36,367 nucleotides of DNA from Chitinophagaceae bacterium (GCA_025450235.1 JANWHX010000225.1:1-36367), one strand, 5' to 3'. Numbered from the stretch's first letter, positions 9,117-19,955 are shown. Notes: generated by a model from the sequence alone, not told the origin. Made by a program: numbers and translations.

Positions 9117-12100
9117 TGCGTATCAAATTCTTCCTTGCCCCGGTGTGTATCGGGACATTTTTTTTATTAGCCTGCAACAGACATAGTGCGATATCTCTTG
9201 ATTTTACCAATGCTAAAGGTGAAGTGCCACAGCTTGGAAATCTTGTCTTCCGGTTTAATCAATCTCTAGTGAACGATTCAATGCTTAATGCCTGGGATTC
9301 CACCGACTATATTTCCTTTGAACCCCGCATTCCCGGTAAGTTCCGCTGGGAGGGCCCCGATCAATTAGTTTTCTCGCCATCACAACCCCTGTTACCTGCC
9401 ACTTCTTATAAGGCCGAGATCAAAAAGGCGGTGTTACGGTTCAGTAAATACAATTCAGTAAATGGAGCAGAAGGGATCAGCTTTCATACGCCTGAACTTA
9501 CATTGGATAATTCACAGGTAATATGGACGCAACCCGGAGAAAGTCCCTCCTCAGCGTTGCCGCAATTGGATCTGCAATTCAATTACCGTGTCAACCCCGC
9601 TGACTTGAAGGAAAAACTAAACATAGAAATAGAAGGCCAGAAAGCCGACTATACTCTAATTACTATGTCCACGGATAATAAGATCTCTGTTCGGATTATC
9701 AATTTGAAAATGCAGGATAAGGATTATGAAGCTAAAGTGACAATTGATAAAGGTTTGAAACCTGAAAGCGGTAATAATTCAACGGGTGAACCCATCGTTT
9801 CCTCTTTGTCTATTCCCTCGCCTTATGTGCTTACTATCCAGGGATTGCAAGCAGAGCATGACGGCACCGAAGGAACCGTTCACATTACTACCAGCCAGCA
9901 ATTGACCAGTGAAAACGTGAAATCGTTGATCAAATTCGAGCCGGCCCTCAGCTATACTGTTGAACAAGCCGATGACGGTTTAGTTTTGCGCAGCGACAAG
10001 TTCGATCTCGAAAAAAGTTATTCATTAACCATCGCAAAAGGATTGCGGGGTAAGATCGGCGGTGTATTAAAAGAAGACTATTATGGAAGCGTCGCTTTCG
10101 GCGAATTGGAAGCCAATATAAGTTTCAGCAGTAATAAGGCGGTGTATTTATCAAAAAAAGGGGGGAAGAATATAGAAGTGAAGATCACAAATGTGCCTAA
10201 AGTTAAACTGGTTATTTCTAAGATCTATGAGAGCAATTTGCTGATGTCACAGCGATATGAGTATTATCCGCAGGAAACAAGAGCCAGTTATGCCAGCTAT
10301 GAGGATTATGATGGCGAATACTGGGGAAACAGGAGCGAGGCAACGTTAGGTGATATTATTTATGAAAAAGAAATCGACACTAAGTCATTACCCAAAAGCG
10401 GGATCGGCCGCATACTGAATTTTTCACAGTTCGATGATCGCCTGCAGGATTTTAAAGGTATTTATCATGTAATGATCCGTTCGACCGAAGACTATTGGAT
10501 AAAAGACAGCCGCTACATTTCTTTATCTGATCTTGGTTTGATTGCTAAAGAGGGACAGGATAAGATCTATGTTTTTACCAACTCAATAAAAACTGCCGGG
10601 CCGGTAGATGGGGTGAACGTGTCAGTGTATGCTGCCAACAATCAATTAATAGGAAATGGTTCTACTAATGGCGAAGGCGTGGCAGAAATCTCTTATTCAA
10701 AAAAGGATTTTGGTGGATTCAAACCAGCCATGGTCATTGCAAAGACAGCTGATGATTTCAACTATCTTCCTTTTAATAATACGCGGGTAAATACTTCACG
10801 CTTTGAAGTAAGCGGTAAACGAAATAATCAAACTGGGCTTGATGCCTTTGTATATGCGGAAAGAGATATTTATCGCCCGGGTGAAAAGATCAATTTTTCT
10901 GTGGTGCTTCGTGACAGGCAGTGGAAGGTGCCGGGCAATATCCCTCTAAAAATGAAATTCCTTCTTCCGAATGGTAAAGAATTGAAGTCGTTTAGGAAGA
11001 GCTTGAATGAAGAAGGTTCGTTGGAGGGTAATATAGATATTGCTACGTCTGCCATTACCGGTGGATATACCCTGGAAGTGTATACTTCAAATGATGTATT
11101 ACTGGCGAGCAAAAATTTTTCGGTAGAAGAATTCGTTCCGGACCGGATCCGTATAAATGTAAAGCTTGATAAAACGTTCATGAAACCGGGTGAATCCTCG
11201 AATCTGTCGATCAATGCGACTAACTTTTTTGGTCCTCCGGCGGCAAACAGGAATTATGAAACGGAGATCCAGGTGAAGCAAAAATATTTTGCTCCTGAAA
11301 AATTCGGTGACTATAATTTTAGTTTCGCCAACCAGAACACCTTCTTTGATAAAGTCGTGAAGCAGGGAAAGACAGATGAACAGGGAAATGCCAGTGAAGT
11401 ATACGCAGTGCCGGCAACATATGGTAATATGGGTGCTTTGCAGGCGAGTTTTTACACGACGGTATTTGACGAAACTGGAAGACCGGTAAGCCGGGCGGCA
11501 TCGGTAGATATTTATACACAGGATGTTTTCTTCGGGGTAAATCGTGATTGGTTTTATTATTATCCGCTGAATCAGCCTGTAAAGTTTCAAATTGTCGCGG
11601 CTAACAAAGAGGGGAACGCCGTCAGTGGGACTGCAAGAGTGGAAGTGATTAAGCATGAGTACCGGACTGTACTCAGCCGTAGCGGCGAATATTTCCGTTA
11701 TGAATCGCAAAAGGACGATAAAATGATGACGGAAAGCCAGCTATCTGTCAGCAACAGCGGGAATACTGTTTATAATTATACCCCGCGTTCTCCGGGTGAA
11801 TATGAATTACGAATTTATCGGCCGGGTGCGAGTAATTATGTCAGCCGCAACTTTTATAGCTATGGAGGATGGGGCTGGGGCAACAATTCATTTGAAGTGA
11901 ATAATGAGGGCAACGTGGCCATAAAACTGGAGAAAAAATCTTACCTGGCAGGTGAAACGGTGAAAGCTTTATTCACCACTCCGTTCAGTGGTAAGATGCT
12001 CGTAACGATGGAAACAGACCATGTCATTTCTTACCAATACGTGGAAGTTAGTCAACGTAATGCAAGTCTTGATCTCAAACTGACCGGTGATCATGTGCCT

Positions 12101-14530
12101 AATGTTTATATTACTGCAACATTGATCAAACCGCATGAGGTATCAGACATTCCATTAACAGTTGCCCATGGTTTTCAAAATATAATAGTGGAAGAAAAAA
12201 GCCGGAAGATACCCATGGAGATCATTGCAAAGAAAAATGTTCGTTCTAAAACACACCAGCGTGTAACAGTGAAAGCTATTGCCGGAAGCTTTGTCACCTT
12301 ATCAGCCGTTGACAACGGGGTTTTACAAATAAGTGATTTTAAAACGCCCGATCCTTACAACTATTTCTATCAGAAAAAAGCATTGCAGGTAAACGCGTAT
12401 GATCTTTACCCTTTATTATTTGCAGAGGTAAGGAGCAAGATCAGCAGTACAGGGGGTGACGGTGAAAGCGACATGAGCAAAAGAGTGAACCCGATGCCGG
12501 CGAAAAGAATAAAGGTAGTGAGCTATTGGAGCGGGATTGCAAAGGCAGATGGCGGCGGCGAAGCCAATTTTGAATTTGATATTCCTCAATTCAGCGGCGA
12601 ACTAAGATTAATGGCAGTTTCATATAAAGGATCAGGATTTGGGTCTGCTGAAAATACAATGACCGTCGCCGATCCGATCGTTATCAGCACAGCTTTGCCG
12701 AGATTCTTAAGTCCGGGTGACACGGTGATTGTGCCGGTGACACTTAGTAACACGACTGATAAAACAACCAGTGTAAAGGCTGATATCACTACCGATGGTG
12801 CTGTAAAACTGATAAGCGGCTCAAGTCAAACTGTTTCACTTAACGCAAAGAGCGAAGGCAGGGCTGTATTTAATGTTGTGGCCGGTTCAACCATTGGTAT
12901 TGGAAGTATAAAAGTCACCGTAAATGGTTTGGGTGAAAAGTTTGAGGACGCCACTGAAATATCTGTTCGTCCCCCGTCAACTTTACAAAAAGTTTCAGGC
13001 AGTGGTTCAATTGCGGGAGGAAGCACCCAGAAAATAAATATTGGGTTAAGTGATTTTATTCCGGGCAGTACGGATTACACTTTGGTAGTGAGCCGGTCAC
13101 CAGTGTTGGAACTGGGTGAACAGTTGCGTTACCTTGTTCAATATCCATATGGATGTACTGAACAAACCGTATCGGCAGCTTTTCCGCAATTGTATTATGG
13201 AGACCTGGCCGACCTGATGCAACTGAACAAACAAAATAAGCTCAATGCAAATACAAATGTTCTGGAAGCGATCCGTAAGATAAAGATGCGGCAATTATAT
13301 ACGGGGGCAGTTACATTGTGGGATGGGGAGGGTGAACCAGATTGGTGGACGACGATCTACGCCGCACATTTTTTATTGGAAGCAAGAAAGGCCGGGTTTG
13401 ATGTAGGTGATGGTTTGATTGAAACCATGCTGAACTATATCAGCAATCATTTAAAGAATAAAGAAACGATCAACTATTATTACAACAGGAACCAGAACAG
13501 GAAAATCGCACCTAAAGAAGTTGCGTATAGTTTATACGTATTGGCTATTGCCGGCCGTACCAATATCCCGGCTATGAACTATTATAAAGCCAATACCTCG
13601 ATCCTTGCCCTGGACAGCCGTTATCTTTTGTCTGCGGCGTACGCCATAGCGGGGGATAAAAAATCATTTATGGCAATGCTTCCTTCTACGTTTGCCGGGG
13701 AAGAATCAGTACCGCAAACAGGGGGCAGCTATTATTCTGATGTGCGTGACGAAGCCATTGCATTAAATGCGCTGATCAGCGTTGATCCGGGCAATGCACA
13801 GGTGCCGGTAATGGCGAGGCATGTAGGGGATAAATTGAAAACCCGTAATTGGCTAAGTACACAGGAGCGGGCCTTCGCATTTTTGGCATTGGGTAAACTG
13901 GCAAAATCGTCTAACAATGCGACGGCAACTGCGGAGATAAAAGTGGATGGTAAAACGATCGCTAAAGTAGATGGAGGCCAGTGGAGAGGAGATAAGAATG
14001 CATTGAAAGGAACGACAATAGAAATAACGACGAGGGGGAGCGGTCCAATGTATTATTACTGGAATGCAGAAGGCATAAGTGCGAGCGGTGTTTATAAAGA
14101 AGAAGACAATTATCTCAAAGTCAGGAAACGTTTTTATGACCGGTTTGGAAATTCACTCTCGTCAAATACTTTTAAGCAAAACGAACTTATTATCATTGGC
14201 ATTACGCTGGAACGCTCATTCTCGACTCCAATAGAAAATGTAGTTATTACTGATCTGTTGCCTGCAGGTTTTGAAATTGAAAACCCAAGAACAAAGGAAA
14301 TACCCGGTATGGACTGGATCAAGGATGCATCCTATGCAACTGCATTGGACGTAAGAGATGACCGCATTCATTTCTTTGTGGATGCATATGCCAACAAACA
14401 GACCTATTATTATGCCGTTCGCGCTGTTTCACCCGGTCAGTATAAGATGGGACCCATCAGTGCCGACGCCATGTATAATGGGGAATATCACTCCTATAAT
14501 GGCGCGGGTGTGATAAGGGTGCTGCAATAA
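9117..14530 (+). CDS. Bacterial alpha-2-macroglobulin family lipoprotein (MG domains, thioester)
   Basis: MRIKFFLAPVCIGTFFLLACNRHS lipoprotein signal at 9117 (ORF track opens at 8852 without a signal); MG2-like AERDIYRPGEKINFSVVLRD; thioester motif YGCTEQ (codons 13151-13165); C-terminal FFVDAYANKQTYYYAVRAVSPGQYKMGPISADAMY. Confidence 0.93.
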
Positions 14531-14585
14531 TTGGATTTTAATATTAGTTTTATGGTGTCTGCTTCAAAACTGGTTTTTAATACTT

Positions 14586-14652
14586 AGCCGGTAAGACGGG
14601 AAAGTGGTAATCGTCGCATTAAAATTATTGTACTCTTTTCGTCTTACCGGCT
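14586..14652. repeat. Perfect 13-bp inverted repeat AGCCGGTAAGACG ... CGTCTTACCGGCT
   Basis: Arms at 14586-14598 and 14640-14652 separated by 41 nt. Confidence 0.7.
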
Positions 14653-14667
14653 TCCTCCAACTGAAAA

Positions 14668-14700
14668 TAAAAAAAGTCCGGTAGTTAAACCGAACTTTTC
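14668..14700. terminator. Bidirectional intrinsic terminator
   Basis: AAAAAAAGTCCGGTAGTTAAACCGAACTTTT: stem AAAAGT(C)CGGT / ACCG(A)ACTTTT between convergent genes. Confidence 0.75.
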
Positions 14701-14734
14701 CGAAAACATTTCAGGTTAAGAAAGTACTCAATAC

Positions 14735-15562
14735 TTATTTACTATTGTTGTTATTAGAGACTACAGTAACTACAGGTATTTTGGAAGCATACGATAAAAG
14801 TTTATTCGTGATTCTGTTCCATAATCCCGGAAGACGAAAATCTTTTACCGGATTTACCATTATCAGGTCGGCATTGATTTTTTTGGAGAACTCCAGCGTG
14901 CTCTTGGCCAGGTTCTGTCCTTCCAGCAAAAAGCATTGAACAGGAATGGTAGATATGCTTTGAACTACTTCCAGCGCTTTATCAACAATATTCACATTCT
15001 TGTCGTCGGCATGTGTTCTCAATGAAACAAAATAAACCGTCGATTTGAAGGCTCTTCCAAGTAAGGCTGCCAATCGAATTTGCCGCATCGGTATTTCGCC
15101 GGCTACGGGTAAGACGATCTTTTTAAAATGACAAACCAATCCACTGGCTCTCACGGCGAGAACAGGAACATTTGTTTTCTTTGCCAACCGGCTGATCGAA
15201 ATAGAAGATGCAATTCTGTGTATAAGGTTGAATTTAGGAAGCCCGGTCACTACAAGGTCCATTTCGTATTGCTGAATATATCTGGCAAGCTGTTCCTGCC
15301 GGTTACCTGTTAAAACGTTTATTTCCAGCGTTCCTTCACCGCACAGTTGTTGCCGGTAACTGTCTTTTACCTGTACTAATTTTTCTAAAGAAATTTCGAC
15401 CTGTTTACTCCTGTTGAAAATCGAGCTTCGTTTACCGGTCACATGTACAAGGTGAATATTGCAATTGAAACTATTGGAAAGCTCAATGGCTTTGGCAATT
15501 GCCCACCGGTTTTTCATTGTGAAATCTACCGGAACTAAGATATTATAAAGTCTGTTGGACAT
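14735..15562 (-). CDS. Universal stress protein, tandem UspA domains
   Basis: 275 aa; NILVPVDFTMKNRWAIAKAIELS...VVTGLP...VPVLAVRA then second KIVLPVAGEIP...LIMVNP...IPVVTVVSN. Confidence 0.85.
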   Translation of the reverse strand: MSNRLYNILVPVDFTMKNRWAIAKAIELSNSFNCNIHLVHVTGKRSSIFNRSKQVEISLEKLVQVKDSYRQQLCGEGTLEINVLTGNRQEQLARYIQQYEMDLVVTGLPKFNLIHRIASSISISRLAKKTNVPVLAVRASGLVCHFKKIVLPVAGEIPMRQIRLAALLGRAFKSTVYFVSLRTHADDKNVNIVDKALEVVQSISTIPVQCFLLEGQNLAKSTLEFSKKINADLIMVNPVKDFRLPGLWNRITNKLLSYASKIPVVTVVSNNNNSK

Positions 15563-15636
15563 GGCATTAGTTTTTGCAGTTATTAGTTAATGGGGTACAG
15601 CTATCTTTTAAAATTATTATGTCGTCACAGTTATTA

Positions 15637-17013
15637 TTACGCCAATGCGAGTAAAGGTTCAAAGTTCCTTTCCTTAATACTCTTATGGGCGATCTTTTCC
15701 AGCAATTCATCCGAGGTACAGAAAGCAACACCCTTTCCGGCATATGCGATTATGCACCTGTCATCTTTATTGTCGCCAACGGCAATACAATTCTTCATCG
15801 CTACGTTATATTTTTCACATACATGTTGCAGCGCATTGGTTTTGCAGAATGAATGTCCGCAAATGCTATCCGGTGACCCGAAAAAATAGGACGGCAGGTT
15901 CACTTCCCCGGTTGCCTTGCCTTCAAAAAATTCGAGCTGGTGGGCCACGGAGAAATCAGCGCCTATCTGTTGCTTTACATAATTAGCGATTAAGGTATAG
16001 CTATGACTGATAATACCCACGAGGTAGCCTTTTTGCCTGAATGTTTGCACTACTTCTTTTATGTTGTCCGCCATTTCCATATTACTGATTACATGAAGCA
16101 ATTCATCCATTGTCCGGTTCTTCAGCAAAAGTCCAATCCGTTTTGTAAGAATGATTGGATCTTTTTCACGAAAGCGCAATTCTTCTAATTGAGGCATAAA
16201 TCCAAAACTTTCCGCACATTCGTTGATAAACCTCTTTTTCAATATCGTTTCATCCATATCAAGCACAATCATTTTGTTATACACAGATAAATTCTCGCGT
16301 AACACATTATTCATTTCCCGTTGAATGACTTCCAGAGAATTTGCACTTTCAACTGATAATGCGTTATTTTCCTGTCCCTGTGCTTTTGTAATAATTGCTC
16401 GTGACACTTCCCGGCTCATTTTACCCAATGCCTCCCACGGTTTACTTTTATTTTCAATATATCCGATGTTGACCTCTTTTACCCTGGCTTTCATCAGGTA
16501 CATGTCAATGAGTATGCCGATGTCAACTCCATAGTCATTAAAGAACTCAATTTTCTGGAAGAATGTTTTTTTCCCTGCAATCATTCCGCTGAGCGGCTGT
16601 GAAAAATGCGATAATCCAGGGAATAATATCGTTAGGAGCGGTTTGGCAACGAGCTCTGTTACACGTCCGGCATTTCTTGCAAAGGCTCCTTTCACAAAAT
16701 CGGCTTCACTGTTCACAATTGGAACGGTAAGTTCTTTTATGGAATTTTCCGGGTAAGGATCGATATCAGCGTCAAGGAAAACTATGATCTCATTTGTCGA
16801 ACCATCAATACCCTCTCTCATGGAAATACCCTTACCTCTCGATGCACTTATTATGACTTTTGCCCCGGCATGTGCTGCTATTGATGCTGTCTTGTCTTCT
16901 GAGCTGTCATCGACTACTATAATTTCCGAAACGTCCGGATCTGCCTGGCAAAAGTTTATTACTTGCCCGATTGTTTTTTCTTCATTTAAAGCAGGAATGA
17001 CGACAGTGAGCAT
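15637..17013 (-). CDS. Fusion protein: GT2/GT81-like glycosyltransferase (glucosyl-3-phosphoglycerate synthase-like) plus HAD phosphatase (SerB-like)
   Basis: 458 aa; aa 1-210 VVIPALNEEKTI, VVDDSSEDKT, FLDADIDPYP, GRVTELVAKPLL, QPLSG, YGVDIGILID, ENKSKPWEALGKMSREV; aa 248-440 HAD motifs LDMDETILKK, GIISHSYT, AVGDNKDD. Confidence 0.85.
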   Translation of the reverse strand: MLTVVIPALNEEKTIGQVINFCQADPDVSEIIVVDDSSEDKTASIAAHAGAKVIISASRGKGISMREGIDGSTNEIIVFLDADIDPYPENSIKELTVPIVNSEADFVKGAFARNAGRVTELVAKPLLTILFPGLSHFSQPLSGMIAGKKTFFQKIEFFNDYGVDIGILIDMYLMKARVKEVNIGYIENKSKPWEALGKMSREVSRAIITKAQGQENNALSVESANSLEVIQREMNNVLRENLSVYNKMIVLDMDETILKKRFINECAESFGFMPQLEELRFREKDPIILTKRIGLLLKNRTMDELLHVISNMEMADNIKEVVQTFRQKGYLVGIISHSYTLIANYVKQQIGADFSVAHQLEFFEGKATGEVNLPSYFFGSPDSICGHSFCKTNALQHVCEKYNVAMKNCIAVGDNKDDRCIIAYAGKGVAFCTSDELLEKIAHKSIKERNFEPLLALA

Positions 17014-17224
17014 GGTTTGACTTTGTATTTAATAAAATGAGGATGACAAAACCTGCCATATAATTCAAAACAACTAATATGTAATAACCTGTTCGTCCGA
17101 TTAAGTCAAACATCAGGCCCGAAATGCCAGACCCGGATTATATTTTGATTAGAAAAGAACATCAACCGGACAAATCGATTGGGTATGAACCTTTATTGCC
17201 GGGAATTTGAAATCCGGTTTAAAT

Positions 17225-17268
17225 AAAAAAGCCCGATCCTTGCGAACCAGGCTTCTAAAGCTTTTTTA
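17225..17268. terminator. Terminator-like hairpin downstream of the RRM gene
   Basis: AAAAAAGCCCGATCCTTGCGAACCAGGCTTCTAAAGCTTTTTT, stem AAGCC/GGCTT flanked by A and T runs. Confidence 0.6.
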
Positions 17269-17297
17269 TCCTGCTATTACCAGGGGCTGATTATTGA

Positions 17298-17717
17298 TTA
17301 ATAATCATTGCTGTAACCGCCACTTCCGCCGCGATCACGGTTGTAACCGCCGCCGCCGCCTTTATTGTAACCGCCACCGCCGCCACCTTTGCCTTTGTAG
17401 CCGCCACCGCCGCCGCCGCCACCAAAGCTTCTCTTTTTGAAGCCGCCGCCACCACCGCCGCCACTTCCACCTTCAGGTTTAGGGCGACTTTCATTGACGA
17501 CAATGTTGCGACCATCAACCTCAGAACCATTCAGAGCAGCAATTGCTGCCTGGGCTGAAGTATCATCGGCCATTTCAACAAAGCCAAAGCCTTTGCTGCG
17601 TTGAGTGAATTTGTCGGTAACGATCTTAGCAGATGTTACTTCGCCATACGTGGCGAAAAGGTTGGACAGGTCCTGATCTTTCAGGTTCCAACTAAGGTTT
17701 CCTACGTAAATGTTCAT
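17298..17717 (-). CDS. RRM-type RNA-binding protein with Gly-rich C-terminal tail
   Basis: RNP2 IYVGNLSW and RNP1 KGFGFVEM; tail GGGGGYNKGGGGGYNRDRGG. ATG at 17717 preferred over 17777. Confidence 0.93.
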   Translation of the reverse strand: MNIYVGNLSWNLKDQDLSNLFATYGEVTSAKIVTDKFTQRSKGFGFVEMADDTSAQAAIAALNGSEVDGRNIVVNESRPKPEGGSGGGGGGGFKKRSFGGGGGGGGYKGKGGGGGGYNKGGGGGYNRDRGGSGGYSNDY

Positions 17718-17752
17718 TTTACTGATAAATTTAAAAAAACTAATAAGTGCCA

Positions 17753-17766
17753 ACAGTAAACAGTAA
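17753..17766. repeat. Two tandem heptamers ACAGTAA
   Basis: ACAGTAAACAGTAA directly repeated upstream of the RRM gene. Confidence 0.5.
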
Positions 17767-17957
17767 CCATTGAACATTTACCATATGGATAAGTAGTTCT
17801 TCAGGACTTGTGAAACTGTACAATACACCAAGACAATACAAAATAACGGATTTTTTTTCGACATATTACCAATTAAAAAATTGATTTTTAAGGCGATTTA
17901 ATGAACTGTTCGTCTGAATTCTGCCACATTCCCTTGATTTTCACGATATTTCAGGCA

Positions 17958-17994
17958 AAATAAAAGGCCAGCCCTTTCGAACTGACCTTTCAAC
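17958..17994. terminator. Terminator-like hairpin for the T9SS gene
   Basis: AAAAGGCCAGCCCTTTCGAACTGACCTTT: near-perfect AAAGGCCAG/CTGACCTTT stem, A run on plus (U run in the minus transcript). Confidence 0.65.
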
Positions 17995-18010
17995 TCCTGC
18001 AACATTCATC

Positions 18011-19219
18011 TTAATTCTTGATCAACTTAGCTGATTGAATGTCTCCTTTTCCGTCATCCATTCTGACAAAATACACACCTGCAGGTAAACCCGCAATATC
18101 AATGGGTGTGTGGGATGCACCGGGAACAGGGATAATTGTTCTGATGATTTGACCAGCGGAGCCTGTAATCATTATTCTCGAATTACTCATTACCCGTCGA
18201 TGTTGTGCTGTGACTTCGTTAGTCGCTGGTACGGGATAAAGTTGTAATTGGTTTGAAAAACTATTGTTTCCCGAGATCTTTACGATGCCGCTGTATTTAT
18301 ATTTTCCATCATAGTCCATGCTTTTGATCCGATAAAATAATGTCGTCGATGGCACATCCACATTAGAGAAGGAATATATCGATTTGCCTTTGGCAACCGC
18401 TGTTCCTACTGTTGTAAAATTCGTGCCCGATGCACTTCTTTCAACCTGGTATTCCCTGACATTCACTTCGTCGCTCACGTCCCATCGCAAATCAACCCCG
18501 TTGGAGTTATTTCTTTGAGCGACTAAACCAATGAAGTCAACCGGTAACGAAAGAGTTTGGGGTCCGATCGACAAATTATCAAACACGGCAAAGGATCCTT
18601 CATTGATAAGGTATGTTAGTTCAACTCTGAAAGTTGTACTCGGGCCGCTGGCGATATCCGGATCAATGAGACGTAAACAAACATTTCCTTCAAAGCCATT
18701 CAGGAACGGTGTAGGATCGGGAACCGGCGATGTAACTCCATCAATATAAGGCGTCGGCGCCGGTGGCCAGGCAGCAAAGAACTGTACACCTGATGTAGCT
18801 ACAACGTTCGTAACTGTACCTGTCGGGCCTTGCGTCACACTGATGACTCTTACCTGGAATCTGTCGACTGCAGGATTGGGCACTATGTAATGAAATCCCA
18901 CATTAAATGTACCGTTAGGATTTGGATTTGGATACGGGGCTGAGATGATGTTCATCACCCGCGGGAACCCGGGAGAAGTTGTTCGGTATGGTGGTAAATA
19001 ATCAGTCCAATAACCGCGACCTGCGTGGTAATAAAAAGAACTATCAAAGATACTACCATAGATACTGGGAGAATTGGCGCCATTATCATTAAAATTGAAA
19101 TTGGCAACAACCCCATCACAGACTCCCGAAGTTACCTGAGAAGGGGTTTGTGAATTTGCAATAGACGAAATAAATAACAGGCCAACCAAAATGGCCCTTA
19201 CGGAGTAAATTTTTTTCAT
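18011..19219 (-). CDS. Secreted protein with T9SS type A C-terminal sorting domain
   Basis: 402 aa, signal MKKIYSVRAILVGLLFISSIANSQ; C-terminal LQLYPVPATNEVTA...GLPAGVYFVRMDDGKGDIQSAKLIKN. Confidence 0.85.
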   Translation of the reverse strand: MKKIYSVRAILVGLLFISSIANSQTPSQVTSGVCDGVVANFNFNDNGANSPSIYGSIFDSSFYYHAGRGYWTDYLPPYRTTSPGFPRVMNIISAPYPNPNPNGTFNVGFHYIVPNPAVDRFQVRVISVTQGPTGTVTNVVATSGVQFFAAWPPAPTPYIDGVTSPVPDPTPFLNGFEGNVCLRLIDPDIASGPSTTFRVELTYLINEGSFAVFDNLSIGPQTLSLPVDFIGLVAQRNNSNGVDLRWDVSDEVNVREYQVERSASGTNFTTVGTAVAKGKSIYSFSNVDVPSTTLFYRIKSMDYDGKYKYSGIVKISGNNSFSNQLQLYPVPATNEVTAQHRRVMSNSRIMITGSAGQIIRTIIPVPGASHTPIDIAGLPAGVYFVRMDDGKGDIQSAKLIKN

Positions 19220-19397
19220 ACCTCTGTTTGTTTTTAGGATAATTAAATATTAGTGTCTTCACGGGAGGTATGGTTTGTTTCAAGGGATTTGAACGAGGAC
19301 AATAGACTTACCAGTATAACAAATTACATTCCCCTTTTTTCTAAGCACAATATGAATAGTCATTGAGAGGTTTGTGTAGAAAAAAATGCACGAAACG

Positions 19398-19424
19398 TAA
19401 AAAGCCTTTCGCGACGAAAGGCTT
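19398..19424. terminator. Intrinsic terminator of the rpsF-rpsR-rplI operon
   Basis: AAGCCTTTCG-CGA-CGAAAGGCTT perfect 10-bp stem with A run on plus (U run in minus transcript). Confidence 0.85.
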
Positions 19425-19445
19425 GAACAAATTAAATGGTAAAGA

Positions 19446-19892
19446 TTATTCACCTATAACTTCAAATTCGACTTCAGTTGATTGCCCGGCGCCGAATTCA
19501 ATAAGGGCTTTATACGTTCCCACTTCTTTCACATCTTCAGGTATGCTGATCTTTTTGCGATCAATTTCGTAGCCTTTTTGTTCGCGGATGGCACGGCTGA
19601 TTTGTAACGAAGTAACGCTACCGAAGATCTTACCGCTTGTACCTGTCTTGGCACCTATTTTTAATGGAGCCTCTTTCAATTTAGCTACGACATTATTGAA
19701 CTCGGCCAGCATCTTATCTTCTTTCTTTTTCACTTGTTTCATCCTTTCATCCAGCTGCTTGCGGTTACCAGGGCTGCTTTCGACAGCGAGCTGGCGGGGT
19801 AACAGATAATTACGGGCATACCCGTTCTTTACTTTTACCAATTCATTCTTGGCACCAAGATTATCTACATCCTGTATTAATATTACTTCCAT
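19446..19892 (-). CDS. rplI: 50S ribosomal protein L9
   Basis: MEVILIQDVDNLGAKNELVKVKNGYARNYLLPRQLA; operon context. Confidence 0.97.
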   Translation of the reverse strand: MEVILIQDVDNLGAKNELVKVKNGYARNYLLPRQLAVESSPGNRKQLDERMKQVKKKEDKMLAEFNNVVAKLKEAPLKIGAKTGTSGKIFGSVTSLQISRAIREQKGYEIDRKKISIPEDVKEVGTYKALIEFGAGQSTEVEFEVIGE

Positions 19893-19909
19893 GAGTTTTT
19901 CTTTTGTTG

Positions 19910-19954
19910 TCCCTCACCCTCACCTTCTCCACTTGTGGAGAGGGACGGGGAGAG
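19910..19954. repeat. REP-like imperfect hairpin in the rpsR-rplI spacer
   Basis: CCCTCACCCTCACCTTCTCCACTTGTGGAGAGGGACGGGGAGAGG with perfect core TCTCCAC-TT-GTGGAGA (19926-19941). Confidence 0.55.
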
Positions 19955-19955
19955 G

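Noticed and set aside
11099-11710. 203-aa minus ORF inside the alpha-2-macroglobulin gene
   Set aside because: Antisense to a well-supported domain protein and not protein-like in motif content.
17291-17530. Ala/Val-rich ORF (79 aa) overlapping the RRM gene
   Set aside because: Alternative frame of GGC-type glycine codons in the Gly-rich tail; compositional artefact.
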